From: Elmis aenea
Lineage: Eukaryota; Arthropoda; Insecta; Coleoptera; Elmidae
Direction: 5' to 3'
Assembly: GCA_947652605.1 (NCBI GenBank)
Contig: OX393582.1
Coordinates: forward strand, 11,556,544-11,620,543
DNA length: 64,000 nucleotides
The position numbers and the translations under genes were made by a program. The notes under the pieces were generated by a model. That model did not search any database and was not told the origin of the DNA. It was given only the letters and a program-made list of their open reading frames with translations. Position 1 is the first letter of the stretch. Each line of letters begins with the position of its first letter. Of the stretch, positions 1-11,961 are shown piece after piece.

Positions 1-511
1 AGTTTAGCTTAAAGTATGTTTTTATAAGCTTGGTAAAAATCTAAAATAAAAAAATAAATGTTGTGACCAGTTCTTTCAATTTCATGTCACAGTCTCTTTA
101 ATAAATAATATTCATGGAAAATAAATACACCTTTGCTGTAAGCTAAATCTTCCTAAATTGATTTTTTAAAGCCGTTGTAATTGTGGAGCGCTTTTCTCGC
201 GAATCAGAAACAACATTTTAAATTTAAACCTGGATATCGTTAATTATTTTTGAGAATGTAAACCTAGATGAGTTGAAAAAAAATTGTACTATACGATATA
301 TAAGATAACTATATTTTCATAACAACAATTGATATATCTATAAATAAGTGTCATTGTTAGCAATATAATCGAAATAGGACGAGAATTAAGCAACTTACAC
401 GCTAAGCTAACAATGGAAACGTATGTGGAGCCAATATGTTTATGTTATATTTTAATTTTAAATTTATACTCTATTTGGAAATTATTGCAAAATAAAAATT
501 ATTGTGAGATA
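1..511. other. AT-rich intergenic DNA
   Basis: No reading frame of note, RNA gene or recognisable repeat. The next block starts at a TACAGGGTGTCCC end at 512. Confidence 0.6.
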
Positions 512-636
512 TACAGGGTGTCCCAGATTACATTTCCAGCATGGGGAACTCGTTTATTATAAGAGATACAGGTTTGTTTAAATTAGATGAATTATTCCTA
601 TGAGAGGAGCCACAATCAAGTTTTAAAAGTACAAAT
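512..636. repeat. Half of a TACAGGGTG-ended MITE, cut by Penelope
   Basis: It begins TACAGGGTGTCCCAGAT and matches both arms of the complete MITE at 18550-18847 (shared text: ACAGGTTTG, then GAGAGGAGC). The match stops where Penelope coding sequence begins, so the Penelope fragment either inserted here or joined by deletion. The family is a presumed Tc1/mariner (IS630-type) derivative, judged from its ends and TA target. Confidence 0.7.
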
Positions 637-639
637 TTT

Positions 640-999
640 TTGGTACCTTGCTCCTGTGGAAAAGTATACATAGGACAAACTGGCAGGAGTATACAAACGC
701 GTCTCAAAGAACACGAAGGACAAACAACAAGAAAACAAGTCGATAAATCAGCGGTAGCAGAACACGCCCAGGGTACAGGACACAACATCCTCTTCAGAGA
801 AACAAAACTACTGGCCTGCGCAAACCATTTCTGGCCAAGATTATATCGAGAATCATTGGAAATCATCAAGAACCCAAACAACTACAACAGAGACACAGGC
901 ATACAACTCCCAAACATCTGGAAACCAGTCATCACAAAATCACTGAGGCAGAACAAATCCATCAAGCGGAACGCCACGCCTCCACAAGTAGATATATAA
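640..999 (+). pseudogene. Penelope-like retroelement, GIY-YIG endonuclease C-terminus (5'-truncated)
   Basis: This frame encodes the C-terminal endonuclease of a Penelope-like element. The reading frame opens with a Cys-rich piece (PCSCG), then KVYIGQTGRS, the GIY-YIG core, and TRLKEH with the catalytic Arg about ten residues on. The later HAQGTGH and LYRESLEIIK segments are also typical of the family. In the full element, this nuclease nicks the target for reverse transcription by the upstream RT, which is missing here. There is no start codon: the frame enters directly from the MITE. A family-like 3' UTR follows to about 1215, including the in-frame-looking phrase MVETSTTS. The copy cannot move by itself. 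Confidence 0.88.
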
Positions 1000-1215
1000 A
1001 CCCAGCAACATCCCTCACAAATTAGTCGTTTTGAAAAAGACCAAGACACAATGGTCGAAACGTCAACTACTTCTAAATATAGAAGACGCGGTTCCAAACC
1101 CGGAAACCAAGATTGTATTATGGATAACGGCCGCGAAAGCCTCAAGAATAAAATAGGGTCATGAAGACCCCAACACCTTAGAACGGTGGCGGCGGCGCTC
1201 TTAATATATTTCATG
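1000..1215 (+). mobile_element. Penelope 3' untranslated tail
   Basis: Sequence downstream of the GIY-YIG stop codon is more GC-rich than the flanks and includes GGTCGAAACGTCAACT, of the kind found in insect Penelope 3' tails. It ends near 1215, where AT-rich DNA resumes. I see no clean terminal repeat or target duplication, so the right border is approximate. Confidence 0.6.
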
Positions 1216-1280
1216 TAATTTATATCAATTTATTTTTTGACGATGCGGTGAACTGCGTATGCGGTAACTTGATATTCGGT

Positions 1281-1380
1281 GAACTGCAGTCTACAAACTG
1301 CAGTCGGCGAACTGCAGTCGGCGAACTGCAGTCGGCGAACTGCAGTCTGCGAACTGCAGTCGGCGAACTGCAGTCGGTAA
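1281..1380. repeat. 14-bp minisatellite (CGAACTGCAGTCGG)n
   Basis: Seven units lie at an exact 14-bp spacing; the core AACTGCAGT starts at 1282, 1296, 1310, 1324, 1338, 1352 and 1366. A degenerate eighth unit follows at 1380. Each unit has a PstI-type CTGCAG. Variants such as GTCTA and GTCTG mark individual units. Because 14 is not a multiple of 3, the array stays open in several frames on the minus strand, which explains apparent overlapping ORFs there that are not genes. Confidence 0.95.
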
Positions 1381-1569
1381 ATTGCTTTTCGGTGAACCTT
1401 CCGGATACCAAATTTTATTGGTTGTAAAAGTAGCATGATATTTCACGAGACATGGGTTACTCATATAGGTTTTTTGGACGATTTTACTTATGATGTAGCT
1501 AAAAACCATTAAGAAATTTATTAACGTTTTTACATAAGATGTTTGAACTTTGAGTTTTCGTTTAATCTA

Positions 1570-2112
1570 TCTATATATATAAAAGAGCTTGTTTGTGTGT
1601 TTGTTTGTTTGTTTGTTTGTTTGTTTGTTTGTTTGTTCGCTATAGAATCCTAGGTCCGTTGACCGATCGGGACCAAATTTTGCACAGTTACTATTTAGGA
1701 CCTTGCAGATCTAACACCAAACTTTAAGTACAAGCACATATTACCAATTAAAAAAAAAAAAAATTACTTGGACGGGATTCGATCTTACGTCGGCAAATAC
1801 CTGGTCATAACACGATACAGCGCGGTGTATTTTACAAGTAAAGATTGTTTTGTATACAATTGGTAATAAATGTACATGAAGTATTATTTTTATTAGTACA
1901 TTTTTAATTGAAACAAGACGAAAGAAAATAAATTTGAGTTATTATTCAATTTTTAAGCAATAAATAGTTATTTTTTAAGGAATTATAAGAAAATTAAAAG
2001 ATGATTGATCAGAGTATGTCATTTGTGTATGATTTGGAATTATTGGGCTTATTCAAGTTAAAACAGTAATTAAAATTGTAATCGCCCGTGCAACGCCGGG
2101 TAAACCATCTTG
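1570..2112 (+). mobile_element. Non-autonomous Helitron, copy 1
   Basis: The 5' end is TCTATATATATAAAAGAGC right after an A. The 3' end is CTTG followed by T (2109-2112, T2113), with a GC hairpin CCCGTGCAACGCCGGG at 2085-2100, 12 nt before the terminus. A|TC...hairpin...CTNG|T is the Helitron rolling-circle architecture and makes no target duplication. A (GTTT)n tract lies at about 1590-1637. A second copy on the minus strand at 21990-22500 begins and ends at exactly the same bases, which fixes the borders. There is no Rep/helicase, so it depends on an autonomous relative. Confidence 0.88.
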
Positions 2113-3095
2113 TATACAATATAAGTAAAGGTGGTGTGAAGCATATCTTAATAATCCCTTTGAACCCCCAGCGGTAGTAGAACCATCCAATCATTATAAA
2201 TCGTGTTTTAGTTGCGTCCATATTACGTATTTCAATTTATTTAATATTATTTATGAAATATAACTGCTTCCTGACCCATAAATCCTTTTCAATAAATTGC
2301 GTTAACGTCATTTATTAAAAACATTTTTTGGTTCCGGATTGTTTCATATTTACGCCTTCCATTAATCTTCTTTTACAAACACGCACGGGCCTAACAACTA
2401 ATGATATATGTATATTCACAGTCTGTGTCGCTAACTGAGTGAGTTATACCTACATCCACACAGAACACGATTCTGGTTTCCCTTTCATTTTCATGTGTGT
2501 GCCTTTGTAACACCGCACGTGTAAATATGCTCACAAGTGCGACGTACGCTTATTTGGTTAGTAAGCTAGAGCAACAGTAGCTTGGGGTTTGTGGTTTTTA
2601 CATACCTCATCCAAAATGTATTCAATAGACACTTGCTGGGATAACAATAAAGCAAACAGAGAGTTTTTTGTTGGGTAAAAAATTACAAAAAAACTGGAAA
2701 AGAACTGTCGGTGTTAATCTTCTAAAATTAGCGAAACATGGACCCATGGACGCCAATTTTTAAGCCATTGTTTTAGTTAAGCTACAATTTATGAGAAAGC
2801 AACGTGTATGAAACGCCACTGTATTCTATAATAACGAAACGTTAAAATCACAAGTTTGACATTGCAAATGGTTAGTATTCCATTATTTTAACGTGCATTT
2901 GCCTGAAAGTTTTAATTAATTTCTGGCACTTCAACAATGCAGCATACTTTACTTTGGCACGTTTAAACATATTGAATATAATGATTTTGTAAATTAATTA
3001 TTTGTATAAGAACAAAGTCTGTAAAAAAAGTCTCAGATTGATTAGGTTGTTTTATTTTCGAGGTACAGAACAATTTTTTTTACCGATATTTGACG
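2113..3095. other. AT-rich intergenic DNA
   Basis: Nothing recognisable. A slightly less AT-rich patch at 2380-2620 has no long frame or family signature. Confidence 0.5.
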
Positions 3096-3260
3096 TACAG
3101 GGTGGACCAATTTCCAATGTTTTACAGGGTATCTCAGTTACCGTAATAGTTAGCGAAAATCTGAATTCGGTCACTAGTGCTTTTTTTTTGAGAAAAGAAC
3201 ACCTATGTATTCAGATTTCTTATATTGCTTTCCAATTTGACACTACAGACGAAGGATGAT
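3096..3260. repeat. End fragment of a TACAGGGTGG-type repeat
   Basis: It starts TACAGGGTGGACCAATTT and continues with an ACAGGGTATCTCAGTTA segment. It resembles the left arms of the repeats at 15804 and 32283. No matching right end is visible, so it is a truncated copy. Confidence 0.6.
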
Positions 3261-3516
3261 ATTTCGTTATTTTTGAGAATATACTATAACTTGTTTATTT
3301 ATTAAAATAGAACAAAAGTGTCCAGGAGTTTTTTATACAAATTCTTATGCTTTGTTTAAAAACAAAATGTAGGTATTTTATTTAGCAATCTTGACTTTCG
3401 AAATATACAGTAAACTTATATTTTTTTAAATACAACCTAGTTGGCCATGACTTTATATGAAAGTGAACTTTTAAGCTTTTCAATAATATTTAGTTTTTAT
3501 AAAGGTTAATAAATTA

Positions 3517-4700
3517 AGAGTGACCCATTTTTAATTATTAATAACAAAAAGGGAATCACTTAGTTGTCATAATTTTAACTGTCACACCTTCCGTCACACT
3601 TATAATTTTTTTGAACATGGAGCGGTGGCCAATCTTCTGTGTAGAGCATTTTATTAAAGCCAATTCAATTATTCACTCAGATGTGGTTTCGACAAAGATT
3701 TAATGTTCTCGTGGCTCCAAGTCGCAAGACAATTGGAAGATGGGTCAGAAAATAGTGCCGCACAGTGTCACTTGAAGATATTAAAACTGTGGAGAGGAAA
3801 CAACAAGCAAGATCGCGAGGCAATATTTTGCAAATTAGCAAAGTAGGAATCGCACGATAGTCAGTAAGAACAATTATTATATATAACATACAAATGGCAA
3901 AAAGCTGAAAAACTTTTTCCAAAAGACCCAAACACACGATTGGTATTCAATCGTTGGATTTTGGATAAAGGGGATAATTTTGCTAACAACATAATAATGA
4001 GCGACGAGGCACATTGCATGGCGAACGGAATAAACAGAATTTGCGTCACTAATCTGCCGAAAACTCTCAAGTCGTATTCGAAGAAGAATTGTATTCCCAA
4101 AACGCATCTCTATGGTGCAGATTATGTTCAGCTGAAATATTGGTCCCATATTTTTTGGAAGATCATATGGGAAATGCAGTTGTTGTTAATAGTAAATGTT
4201 ACAAACGTTCTTAAACGATGCCATAGGCCAACTTCGGTTACCAATAGACGATATATGGTATCCGCAAGACGGTGCAAGGCTTCATGTATTCAATTAGTCT
4301 ATGGGAGTTTTGAGAGGGATCTTTCTGGGTCGTCTGATCTCTCTGCGTCTAGATCAGTTGTGGCCTCCGTGCTCCCCGGATTTGTCGGTTTGGATTATTT
4401 CTTGCGAGATCATGTTAAATGTAAAGTGCACCAGAATTGATCAGAAACTCTGGAAGACTTAGAACGTAACATTCGACAAGTAATTGCAGAAATTTAGCTA
4501 GAAGTGTGTTATGCTCTCTTTATTACATCGCTCTCAGTTATGCATCGAACGAAATGGAGGTAGTAATTTGATTGATATAATTTTTAAGTTTTAAACTAGG
4601 CTTTTATAAAACTTAACAATTCATTCTTTATTGTGCAAGAAAAATTAGTTTCTAACTTATTTTGTTTTATAATAATAGCTTATTAAAATTGGGTCACTCT
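3517..4700 (+). mobile_element. Tc1/mariner-type (IS630) transposon, decayed, both ends present
   Basis: Inverted ends AGAGTGACCCA (3517) and TGGGTCACTCT (to 4700) are flanked by TA on both sides (3515-3516, 4701-4702). The terminal similarity extends inward beyond these 11 bp. The 1184-bp length and single-gene layout fit the superfamily. Confidence 0.88.
3616..4560 (+). pseudogene. Tc1/mariner-type transposase relic
   Basis: A decayed DDE transposase fills the element. It begins MERWPIF, continues with a helix-turn-helix piece (FRQRFNVL, SRKTIGRWV), and has the first catalytic block as SDEAHC near 4000. After several frame changes it shows WPPCSPDLS, the conserved strand around the second catalytic region, near 4355. 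The C-terminal part reads ERNIRQVIAEI. Stops and frameshifts are frequent: the longest clean stretch is about 166 codons (3940-4440) and mixes real and shifted frame. The enzyme would have cut and pasted the element at TA sites; it is now dead. Confidence 0.82.
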
Positions 4701-4702
4701 TA

Positions 4703-5681
4703 TTTGGTCGCCCTTTATTCGGTGCAAAAAGTAACCGAGATTTGGCTACTTTTGTAAAAATTTCCTTATTAAAGTCTGCCATGATTTCGTAAACAAGTGA
4801 TGTTTGCAATTATTGTTAAACAAATAATTTTGTTTGCATTATTTGTTGCGGTATTTATGTGGCTTTCTGACGTATTTTATAGCATATTTTAAAGCACTGT
4901 TGTTTTACATAAAAATTGTGCATTTATACAAATGGATGCTTTATCTGTGGTTAACTAAAGGTCAAAAGCACAATTTGTTGGTGAATTTTGAAACCAGTTG
5001 TGTGTTTTGTTAAATCTAATCTGTTATAATGCACTTGCTTGGTTTACCTTGCCCTGATGAAAAGTTATTTGTGTTACATTTTAGACAAAGTCGTCATTTA
5101 ATTTTTTAGCAAACATTAAAAAATTTGTGCAAGAAACTTTTACGCAGTAAATAGATCTATAGCATAAATATAAGCTTAAAAGGATATCACACTCAAAAAA
5201 GTGTTTGTTAAAATAAGTAAATTTTAAACAATTTCAATACGTAACACTGTTACTTTCACGTTTCACTTCTACAATATTTCAGACGATTTTATGTGTCTCT
5301 GTAGTCAGGTAGCAAAGACTGAAGGGTTCAAAAGGTGAGTTGTATTTTACATAGTCGCGGATTCACAATACATGTAACAGAGAAACACAAGGAAATAGAA
5401 ATCATCTCAAGTACTCAAAATGTGTTTGAAATAAACCAGACTCAATCTTGGCTCATTTTTTCTTGCGTAGTAACAAAATAAGGGCCATGCAGTTTTGCTT
5501 TATATTAATGGTCCTGTCAAATTTATGCTGAATAAATTTGGTATTGATTTTCTTTATTAATATTTTTTAAACTAATTTAATAAACCTTTATGACCATACA
5601 TTTTCTTTAAGGAATTATACTCTATAACAAACTATGAAAATTAAAAATAGGACAATGTTTTTTTCAACAAATCTTAAAGTC
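4703..5681. other. AT-rich intergenic DNA
   Basis: No coding signal or repeat recognised. Confidence 0.5.
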
Positions 5682-5925
5682 CAGGCTTATGGGGTTCAGC
5701 TCTGTGGATGTTTAGCCAAAACTAACATAGATAAGATCCCGGACTTTCAAAATAGCGTGCTCCGAGGTAGGTATTGTCGATGCTCCATGGTACAATCGGA
5801 CTGACCACCTTCACAGCGATCTGAGCGAGGATCTCAACCGTCAGTGAAGAGATCAAAAGGTTTGCAGAAAAGCACGAGGGAAGACTTTACGCCAGTGGAA
5901 ACACCAAGATGCTGCAACTTCTAGG
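5682..5925 (+). pseudogene. Jockey-clade LINE, RT C-terminal scrap
   Basis: Two frames together give the C-terminal end of a Jockey-type polymerase: YGVQLCGC, then IDKIPDFQNSVLR, then after a frameshift IVDAPWYNRTDHLHSDL, then EEIKRFAEKHEGRL. The same blocks (YGVQLWG, FQSK.LR, APWFV) occur in the better Jockey copies at 27.7 and 29.4 kb. The catalytic part of the RT is absent and no poly(A) tail is clear. Confidence 0.8.
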
Positions 5926-6089
5926 TTATATTTTAATAATATCGAGTTTTTCTCCAAAACGATGGTTTTGTATCAGGAAACTTTAATTGACTAAAAATGT
6001 ACATTTTAGACCTACCTATCCGACTGTTACAATAGAAAATTGAAATTATGGTCGACAAAAACAAACAGCAGGTTATTTCTTTGCTATTA

Positions 6090-6355
6090 TCGATTGTAGC
6101 GCCCCCTATGGTAAGATTTAACTCAAATTTATGCATTAGAATACGCTTGCCTATTGTAGAAAACGTGCCAAATATAAATGTTGTAGGTCAAAGCGTTCTT
6201 GTTTTATCAATAAAAAACCAATTTTTCATCTCCTCTTCATGGGGCTGCAACTTAGCAACGATGCAACTTTTTATAAGGCATGATGGGCTAAATCGTCCCA
6301 TTTTTCAATGTAGATTCACTAGTAGAAATTATGCTACATCGTTCAGAAACACCCT
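6090..6355. repeat. Repeat ending in CACCCTGTA
   Basis: The block ends AAACACCCTGTATAG, the outer end of a TACAGGGTG-type repeat. The internal AGCGCCCCCTATGG patch and modest length suggest a truncated MITE. No left partner was found. Confidence 0.45.
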
Positions 6356-6356
6356 G

Positions 6357-9300
6357 TATAGCTTTTTAATAATATAAATTATTCTTAAATGCATTTAAAA
6401 GCTTTAAATAGTTGTAAATGCCTTTTTGGTTCATCTTCTACATTTAACAGTAATTTAAAATTTAAAAATCAAAAAGAAATTATTGCAAATATTAAAAAAA
6501 GCGAAATAAAGATTTAAACCATCCATCTAAAAAATTCCCTTTATTTTTACTAAGTTACAATTTGAAATAGTTGTTTTTTTAAGAGCTCTCGCAATAATTA
6601 CAGTCGGCAACTTAAACAAATATCATCCTACACTTCTCAACAGAAAATTAATTTGAAAACTCACATGTGGATTAGCTGACCAGTGTTGTAAGCTGCACTA
6701 CGCTATTGTTGGCTGTGCTCGTGCTGTAAAATTTGCATAGTTGTTTGTTTAGTATAAACTTGAATTTTAATATATATGACTAGATTACGTTTGCAATGCA
6801 GATTTTTGGTGTGGCGTTAATACATATTTACAAGGTTTGTTAGATTTTAAAAGCCTGTTAATAACGTTAATTTACAATTTTTTAATAACACAGAAATTTG
6901 ATATCATTACATCTGCAATAACTTTCCTTTTGATCATCATCAAACAAAAAAGTTTTATGAGCTAGGGTGACTAGTTTGCAACAATATTTAAAAAAATCAT
7001 TTATTTATGATTTAGCTGAAAACTTTCACAAACCTGGATCTGCTTTATGTTTGTCAACGTAAATTTACTTCATTAATATCACAGTAGCGGTAAAAATTTG
7101 CTGTTTATGTAGAACATACAAAAATGTATGTATGGAATTTCACTACAGTTATTTTCGTTTGAAGAAGTGTAGTAGTAAACCAACTAGCAAAACTAATAAC
7201 TCATGTTGCTTTCAAAAGGGTAAATTATACCTTTTCACAGATTACATTGTGTAATTTGAAACATTTGAGTCCAATTCTATTTTTGAATAAATAAACAAAA
7301 TATTGGTACCTGGTTTTAAATCTTATTAAAAATGTAGCAAATATTTTTGAACGGGTATACTAACGTACAACCAAATCCACTTTGCTTTGAGGCTAATTAT
7401 TTCAACTTACTAAAAAATTATTAGTTTCGCAAGTTTTAAAGAAGTTGACCTTTGCTTTTGATGCATTTTGGAATATAGATTCTTTTTAAACTACTGTTAA
7501 AGGTACAATAAATACAAACTGTATTGTAATTAGGGAAATCTTTTGTGATCGACTTTAATGTCGTTGGTAACCACACGAAAATTTGACGAAAGAGCAAGTT
7601 TGATTGTTAATAAATATTTTAATAAAAAGAACAAAATAAATGAAAAATAAATAAATTTGTACAAAATGTGTTAGGTACTTACATTTAAATATAAAATAGT
7701 AAAATGATGGGTCTTTAGAAGATTAATCAATAATTACATTAAATATTTAAGTAAAATTTAATGTTCATTTAAAAGGATAGGTTTTGTGTGAATAAACTTT
7801 TCGTTAAAACGATATCATAGGTAGACCACATTCTTTTTCTACTATGAATTGTTTAGAAACCTAGCGGTGCATAGGCCAACTTGAAATAACCCCCTTTTAG
7901 AAACTAAGAAGTCATTTTTAAAACAACTTTTTGTGGTGTATCTTTGTAACGAAAATTATCCAAATAATTATAATATGTACATTCTTTAACTTAAAGTTTA
8001 GATATCTAGGCCTATATGATGCTAAGGTGGAAATAAAATTTCCCCTGTAAGATGTACAAAGTTAGAGTTATAGGACTCAGATGATAACTCAAAATTTAAA
8101 AATTTAATGTTAACAGGACTAATTTGGATGTCGTAAGGTATTATAAAATACATTTGTATATAAATTTAAGTCTATTAGAAAACCTAAAGTATTTAGTTTC
8201 AATACTCTCGTTTTTTTAATTACCAATTTTTTTTTAATGTAAAATCATTCTCTGCTTCGTTCCACTAACAAAACTTTAGAAGTTATACGACTTGCACTTG
8301 ACATTATACCAGCTGAACATGAAAGTTCAGTTGGATTTACTTATGTATATTGTTTTAGATTAAAGCCCACCAAATTTTTTCATACAAAAAGTGTCATTGT
8401 TTGCAAAGTCCTTAAAACCCATAAAGAGTGTATTAGGTACGCAAAAAAGACGCTGTTAAAAAAAATTGTTACTGATGTGTCTTAACTTTAAATTTAATAA
8501 AAAGGATAAGGTTGTAATTAAACACAAAAAATAGTTTCTAAAATTAAATAATTATCTCATCACACTTGTCCGATAAATAAATGGGTAGGAATTAACTGAA
8601 CATTGGAAAAAGTCCAAAGAACAATTAAATATAATATAATAACAGTATAACATTTGTTAGATATAACCGTGGCGTTTCCTATCAGTCAGTATTAAAAAAA
8701 AAGGCTTTAACCAACCATTTTACGAATCCAACAAAGTGCCTACAGAATAGCTTTGTGCTAACAAATAAATCCTGTGGTAATTAGCATATAATATTGTGCA
8801 TTTATATATTCTTTTAACTAAATACGTGAATAGTTTTAAGAAACCTTGTTTGAATGCAGGATAAAATTACATCTTCATTATAAAAAAATGGCAAATTTTT
8901 TTCTGTTTCTATACTTTTGCGCAGTACTGTGTATATTTTAGATTCTCATTAAAAAATACCCAAAAATTTATATTCAGCTACTGAAATCTCTAACTATAAC
9001 TGTGACTCTGAGCTATTAACCTGGCACATTAATAGTTCCTTTCAAAATGTTCAAAGACGCAGATGTAATTAATTACCTCGTTTAGTTAGCAAGAAATTAT
9101 TTTGCCTTTAAATGCAGTAAGAAAATAAGACATTTCCCTTATATTATTTATTTTATTATCCAACTTAATTAACTTTACGCATCTCCATGTTTAATTTCAA
9201 CATAAAGTGGTGCAGATATTTCTCGTGTATATTTTATAGTCCATCAAATTCTCCTTGGAAGATTTGACTTGGGAGGAAAACAAAAGGGTCTACATTTTCT

Positions 9301-10423
9301 ATTTTGGTACAATGAAACAATGTAATTTAGATATCTGGAGACAGAAACCTCCAATTCCTGTTTTGAATGCAAACGTGATTTGCTTTGTAATACGAGATCG
9401 TCAGTGTCTTTCATTTGCTTTTTTTCATTTCATGTACGTTATTGTTATTCCGGATATACGTGCACAAAGATACATTTTAATTTAAATAATTTACATCATT
9501 AGCGGTTAAATGGATTATTTTACACCAACTTTGGGCAATAACTTAGAGGTTGTGTCTGTTATACTATAAAATAAAATACAACAAGTTACAATATCTATCG
9601 CTTTGTGATTTATACTTTTATTTTTGTACATGCAATTTAACTTTAAATTAATAGGATATTATTTATGTTTAAAACTCTAAGAGTGAATATCAATTAACCA
9701 GTAGATAATCCCCAAGTTTCCCCAAGTGATTAATGTTTTGGGAAATTAATTCTAAATTATAGGTCCCAACACACCGCAGCTTCAACTTTAGCTCCAGTAT
9801 TATTCGAATTATGGTACAAGTTCTGAAATTGTTTCAAATTTAACTTTAAATACTTGTTTTGTATCTCGTTGATATTTTAATGGGTTTTAAGGGCTACTTA
9901 CTAACGGATATCCGTTATTTAATCGTAAAGCATACCACATCTTATAATCTAAATGCAAAATATTTTTTTAATATAGTTTGTTGCTAAATAAACATTTTTT
10001 TATTTAATGTCTCTTCGTTTGCTTCAACAATCCTTATATAACTTTGCCAGTGTTTTTTAATCGTATCAATGTTGAGATAACATTCTAACATTAAATTACT
10101 TGGAAACATAAGGTTAAATTTGCAGATGGCACATTATACCTCTAGACCCGGATACTAGAAAGTGGATAGAATAGTATTTAATAAATTGATTTATGGAACC
10201 AATCAATATAATATAAAAATAAGCAAAGACAAACCAAAACTGTGGCCATAAGCGCGGAAGAGATTAAACATAATCTAAGCCTGGATGAGATACAACCAGG
10301 ACCTAGAAAATAAATGATGTTTCAACAAGAGGTGTAGGGTTTTAATTGCAGGACATTTTTCTTTTGTAAAACTTTTTAAAGTTCTATTTGACAGCTGTCA
10401 TTCATATCCAAGTAGAATTTATA
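6357..10423. other. Long AT-rich stretch without genes
   Basis: No supported coding region. The only recognisable piece is at 8901-8932, CTGTTTCTATACTTTTGCGC followed by AGTACTGTGTA. Read on the minus strand this resembles a Tc1 terminal repeat, and a related end lies at 55041-55074. Confidence 0.45.
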
Positions 10424-10545
10424 ATGGAGCGGTACTCAATCGTAGAACGCATACCAATCTTTGAATTTTATGACGAAAATTTATGTTCTTTCACAAATAC
10501 TTTTGGTATTTTTCATAGAAGGTATGGATTATTTTCTAAAAGCAA
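10424..10545 (+). pseudogene. Tc1/mariner-type transposase, N-terminal scrap
   Basis: Starting at an ATG, the frame reads MERYSIVERIPIFEFYDEN, then FHRRYG. This is the first helix-turn-helix of insect IS630/mariner transposases, which commonly begin MERYS-E-R--I---Y. It stops after about 40 codons. No DDE block or matched ends were found nearby. Confidence 0.6.
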
Positions 10546-10935
10546 TTAAACTTTTATTTATTATACATACCTCGCTTTCCAACAATATAACGCTAGTTCA
10601 AGTATACTCAGTGTACATCTGAAGGACATTTATTATTGGGAAAACAGTTTATCCTACTGCACGTTTTAACTTCTGCTTGATTTGTAGCTTACCTGAAAAT
10701 AAACAAAAACATATATTATTGGACCAATATACAACTAATAAAAGAATAATAGTAAAGAACTTAATTTATACGAGTGTTTTTTTTTTTCACCGCAAAAACA
10801 TTTTAAAGAAGTATTTTAACTTAAAAGTAGGTACATCTAATAGTTCTAAGGGCTAATATCTGACCGTTGAAATAAAATAATTAATAGATTATAAAAGCAC
10901 ATTACTTAACTAACATTTGTAAACAAGCATCATAT

Positions 10936-11961
10936 TATATGAGGTGATCGAGTTTGTCTGTTGCACCCCTATAACTTTGTTATTTTAAGAGGAAACCCAC
11001 ATAAACCTTACCTTTTTGTTAAATGTGAAAAATCCTTTATCGAATGACATTCAATTTTTTTTTTCTACGATGAAATATGTCAGACTGTTTTCGTCAACTT
11101 TTATTTTTAAAATACATGGAACACTTTTTTTATTGATTCTGTTAGAAAATTTTAAAAATGATAGTGCATTGGAAAAATAAGCATAGGTACCTACATAGAA
11201 AATATTTTGAGAAAAATTAGATTAAAAGTTATTTATTATTTTTTACAAAGTCGTTGTAATTGACTAAACAAAACACGATCGCTGTAGTAATTAAGATTTT
11301 ATTACTTGTCTAATTGTGTTTTATTATTTTTTGACGAAAATCATTATTTGGTGAGTATTAAATTAAAAGTAGGCCTTTTGGCCATTTGCTTCTGATAGGC
11401 CCGACTATACAAACCAACACTGGTGCTAAAATACGAATTAATCCCCAAAACAAGGCAACATCAGCGCCTAGTTCTAGGGTCGTGTTTTAACCCCAAGGTT
11501 AATCCCAGATTTTTATGCAATCGGGGTTTAGTGTACCTAAGGCGTATCTGTGAAATGCTCACAAAATAATGATTTTTCGTCGAAATATATTAAAACACAA
11601 TTATACAAGTTATAAACAGTCAATTACTATAGCGATCGAGTTTTGTTTAGACAAATACGATTTTGTAAAAAAAAAATATTTTGAAACAGATTTCTTCTAA
11701 TGTTCTTTTGCATTCTTATTTTTTTAATGGACTATCGGATTTAAAATATTTTTCTTAAGCAAAAATAATTTAAAAAAATGTACCATGTTATTTAAAAAAC
11801 AGTTGACTTTCGTTAGTAAGACATATTTCATCGGAAAAAAAAAACATTCGAACGTCCTTCGATAAAGAATTTTCCACGATTCAAAAAATATAAGGTTTAT
11901 GTAGGTTTCCTCTTAAAATAACAAACTGATAGGGGTGCGACAGTCAAACTGAAACACCCTT
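10936..11961. mobile_element. 1-kb foldback (long inverted repeat) element
   Basis: Arms of about 430 bp (about 10936-11390 and 11530-11961) are inverted copies of each other, visibly diverged. Anchors are GTTATTTTAAGAGGAAACC left against its complement at 11910-11930 right, and the ACGATCGCTGTAGTAATT block at 11274 against ATTACTATAGCGATCG at 11623. The right outer end reads GAAACACCCT and the left is more decayed. The arms are non-coding. The loop holds a different short repeat. Confidence 0.8.
11397..11527 (-). repeat. Short MITE-like repeat in the foldback loop (copy at 24423)
   Basis: On the minus strand it starts AACCCCGATTGCATAAAAAT and runs through GGATTAACC and GCACCAGTGTT. The block at 24423-24605 has the same order of motifs in plus orientation. 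It probably inserted into, or was captured by, the foldback element. Confidence 0.65.

Noticed and set aside
1281..1380. Regular repeats resembling a CRISPR array
   Set aside because: The 14-bp units are contiguous with no spacers, and the genome is eukaryotic.
1220..1509. Three overlapping minus-strand ORFs with a repeated LQFADCSSPTAVRR peptide
   Set aside because: They are frame images of the 14-bp minisatellite, not genes.
2040..2110. Possible tRNA or structured RNA near the GC-rich hairpin
   Set aside because: The hairpin is the Helitron 3' terminus, present identically in the second copy; no cloverleaf forms.
3940..4440. A 166-codon plus-strand ORF as a novel gene
   Set aside because: It is part of the decayed Tc1/mariner transposase, running partly in a shifted frame.
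9255..9485. A 76-codon plus-strand ORF beginning MEDLTWEENKRV
   Set aside because: No recognisable domain, splice signals or codon bias, and open frames of this length are expected by chance in so much DNA.
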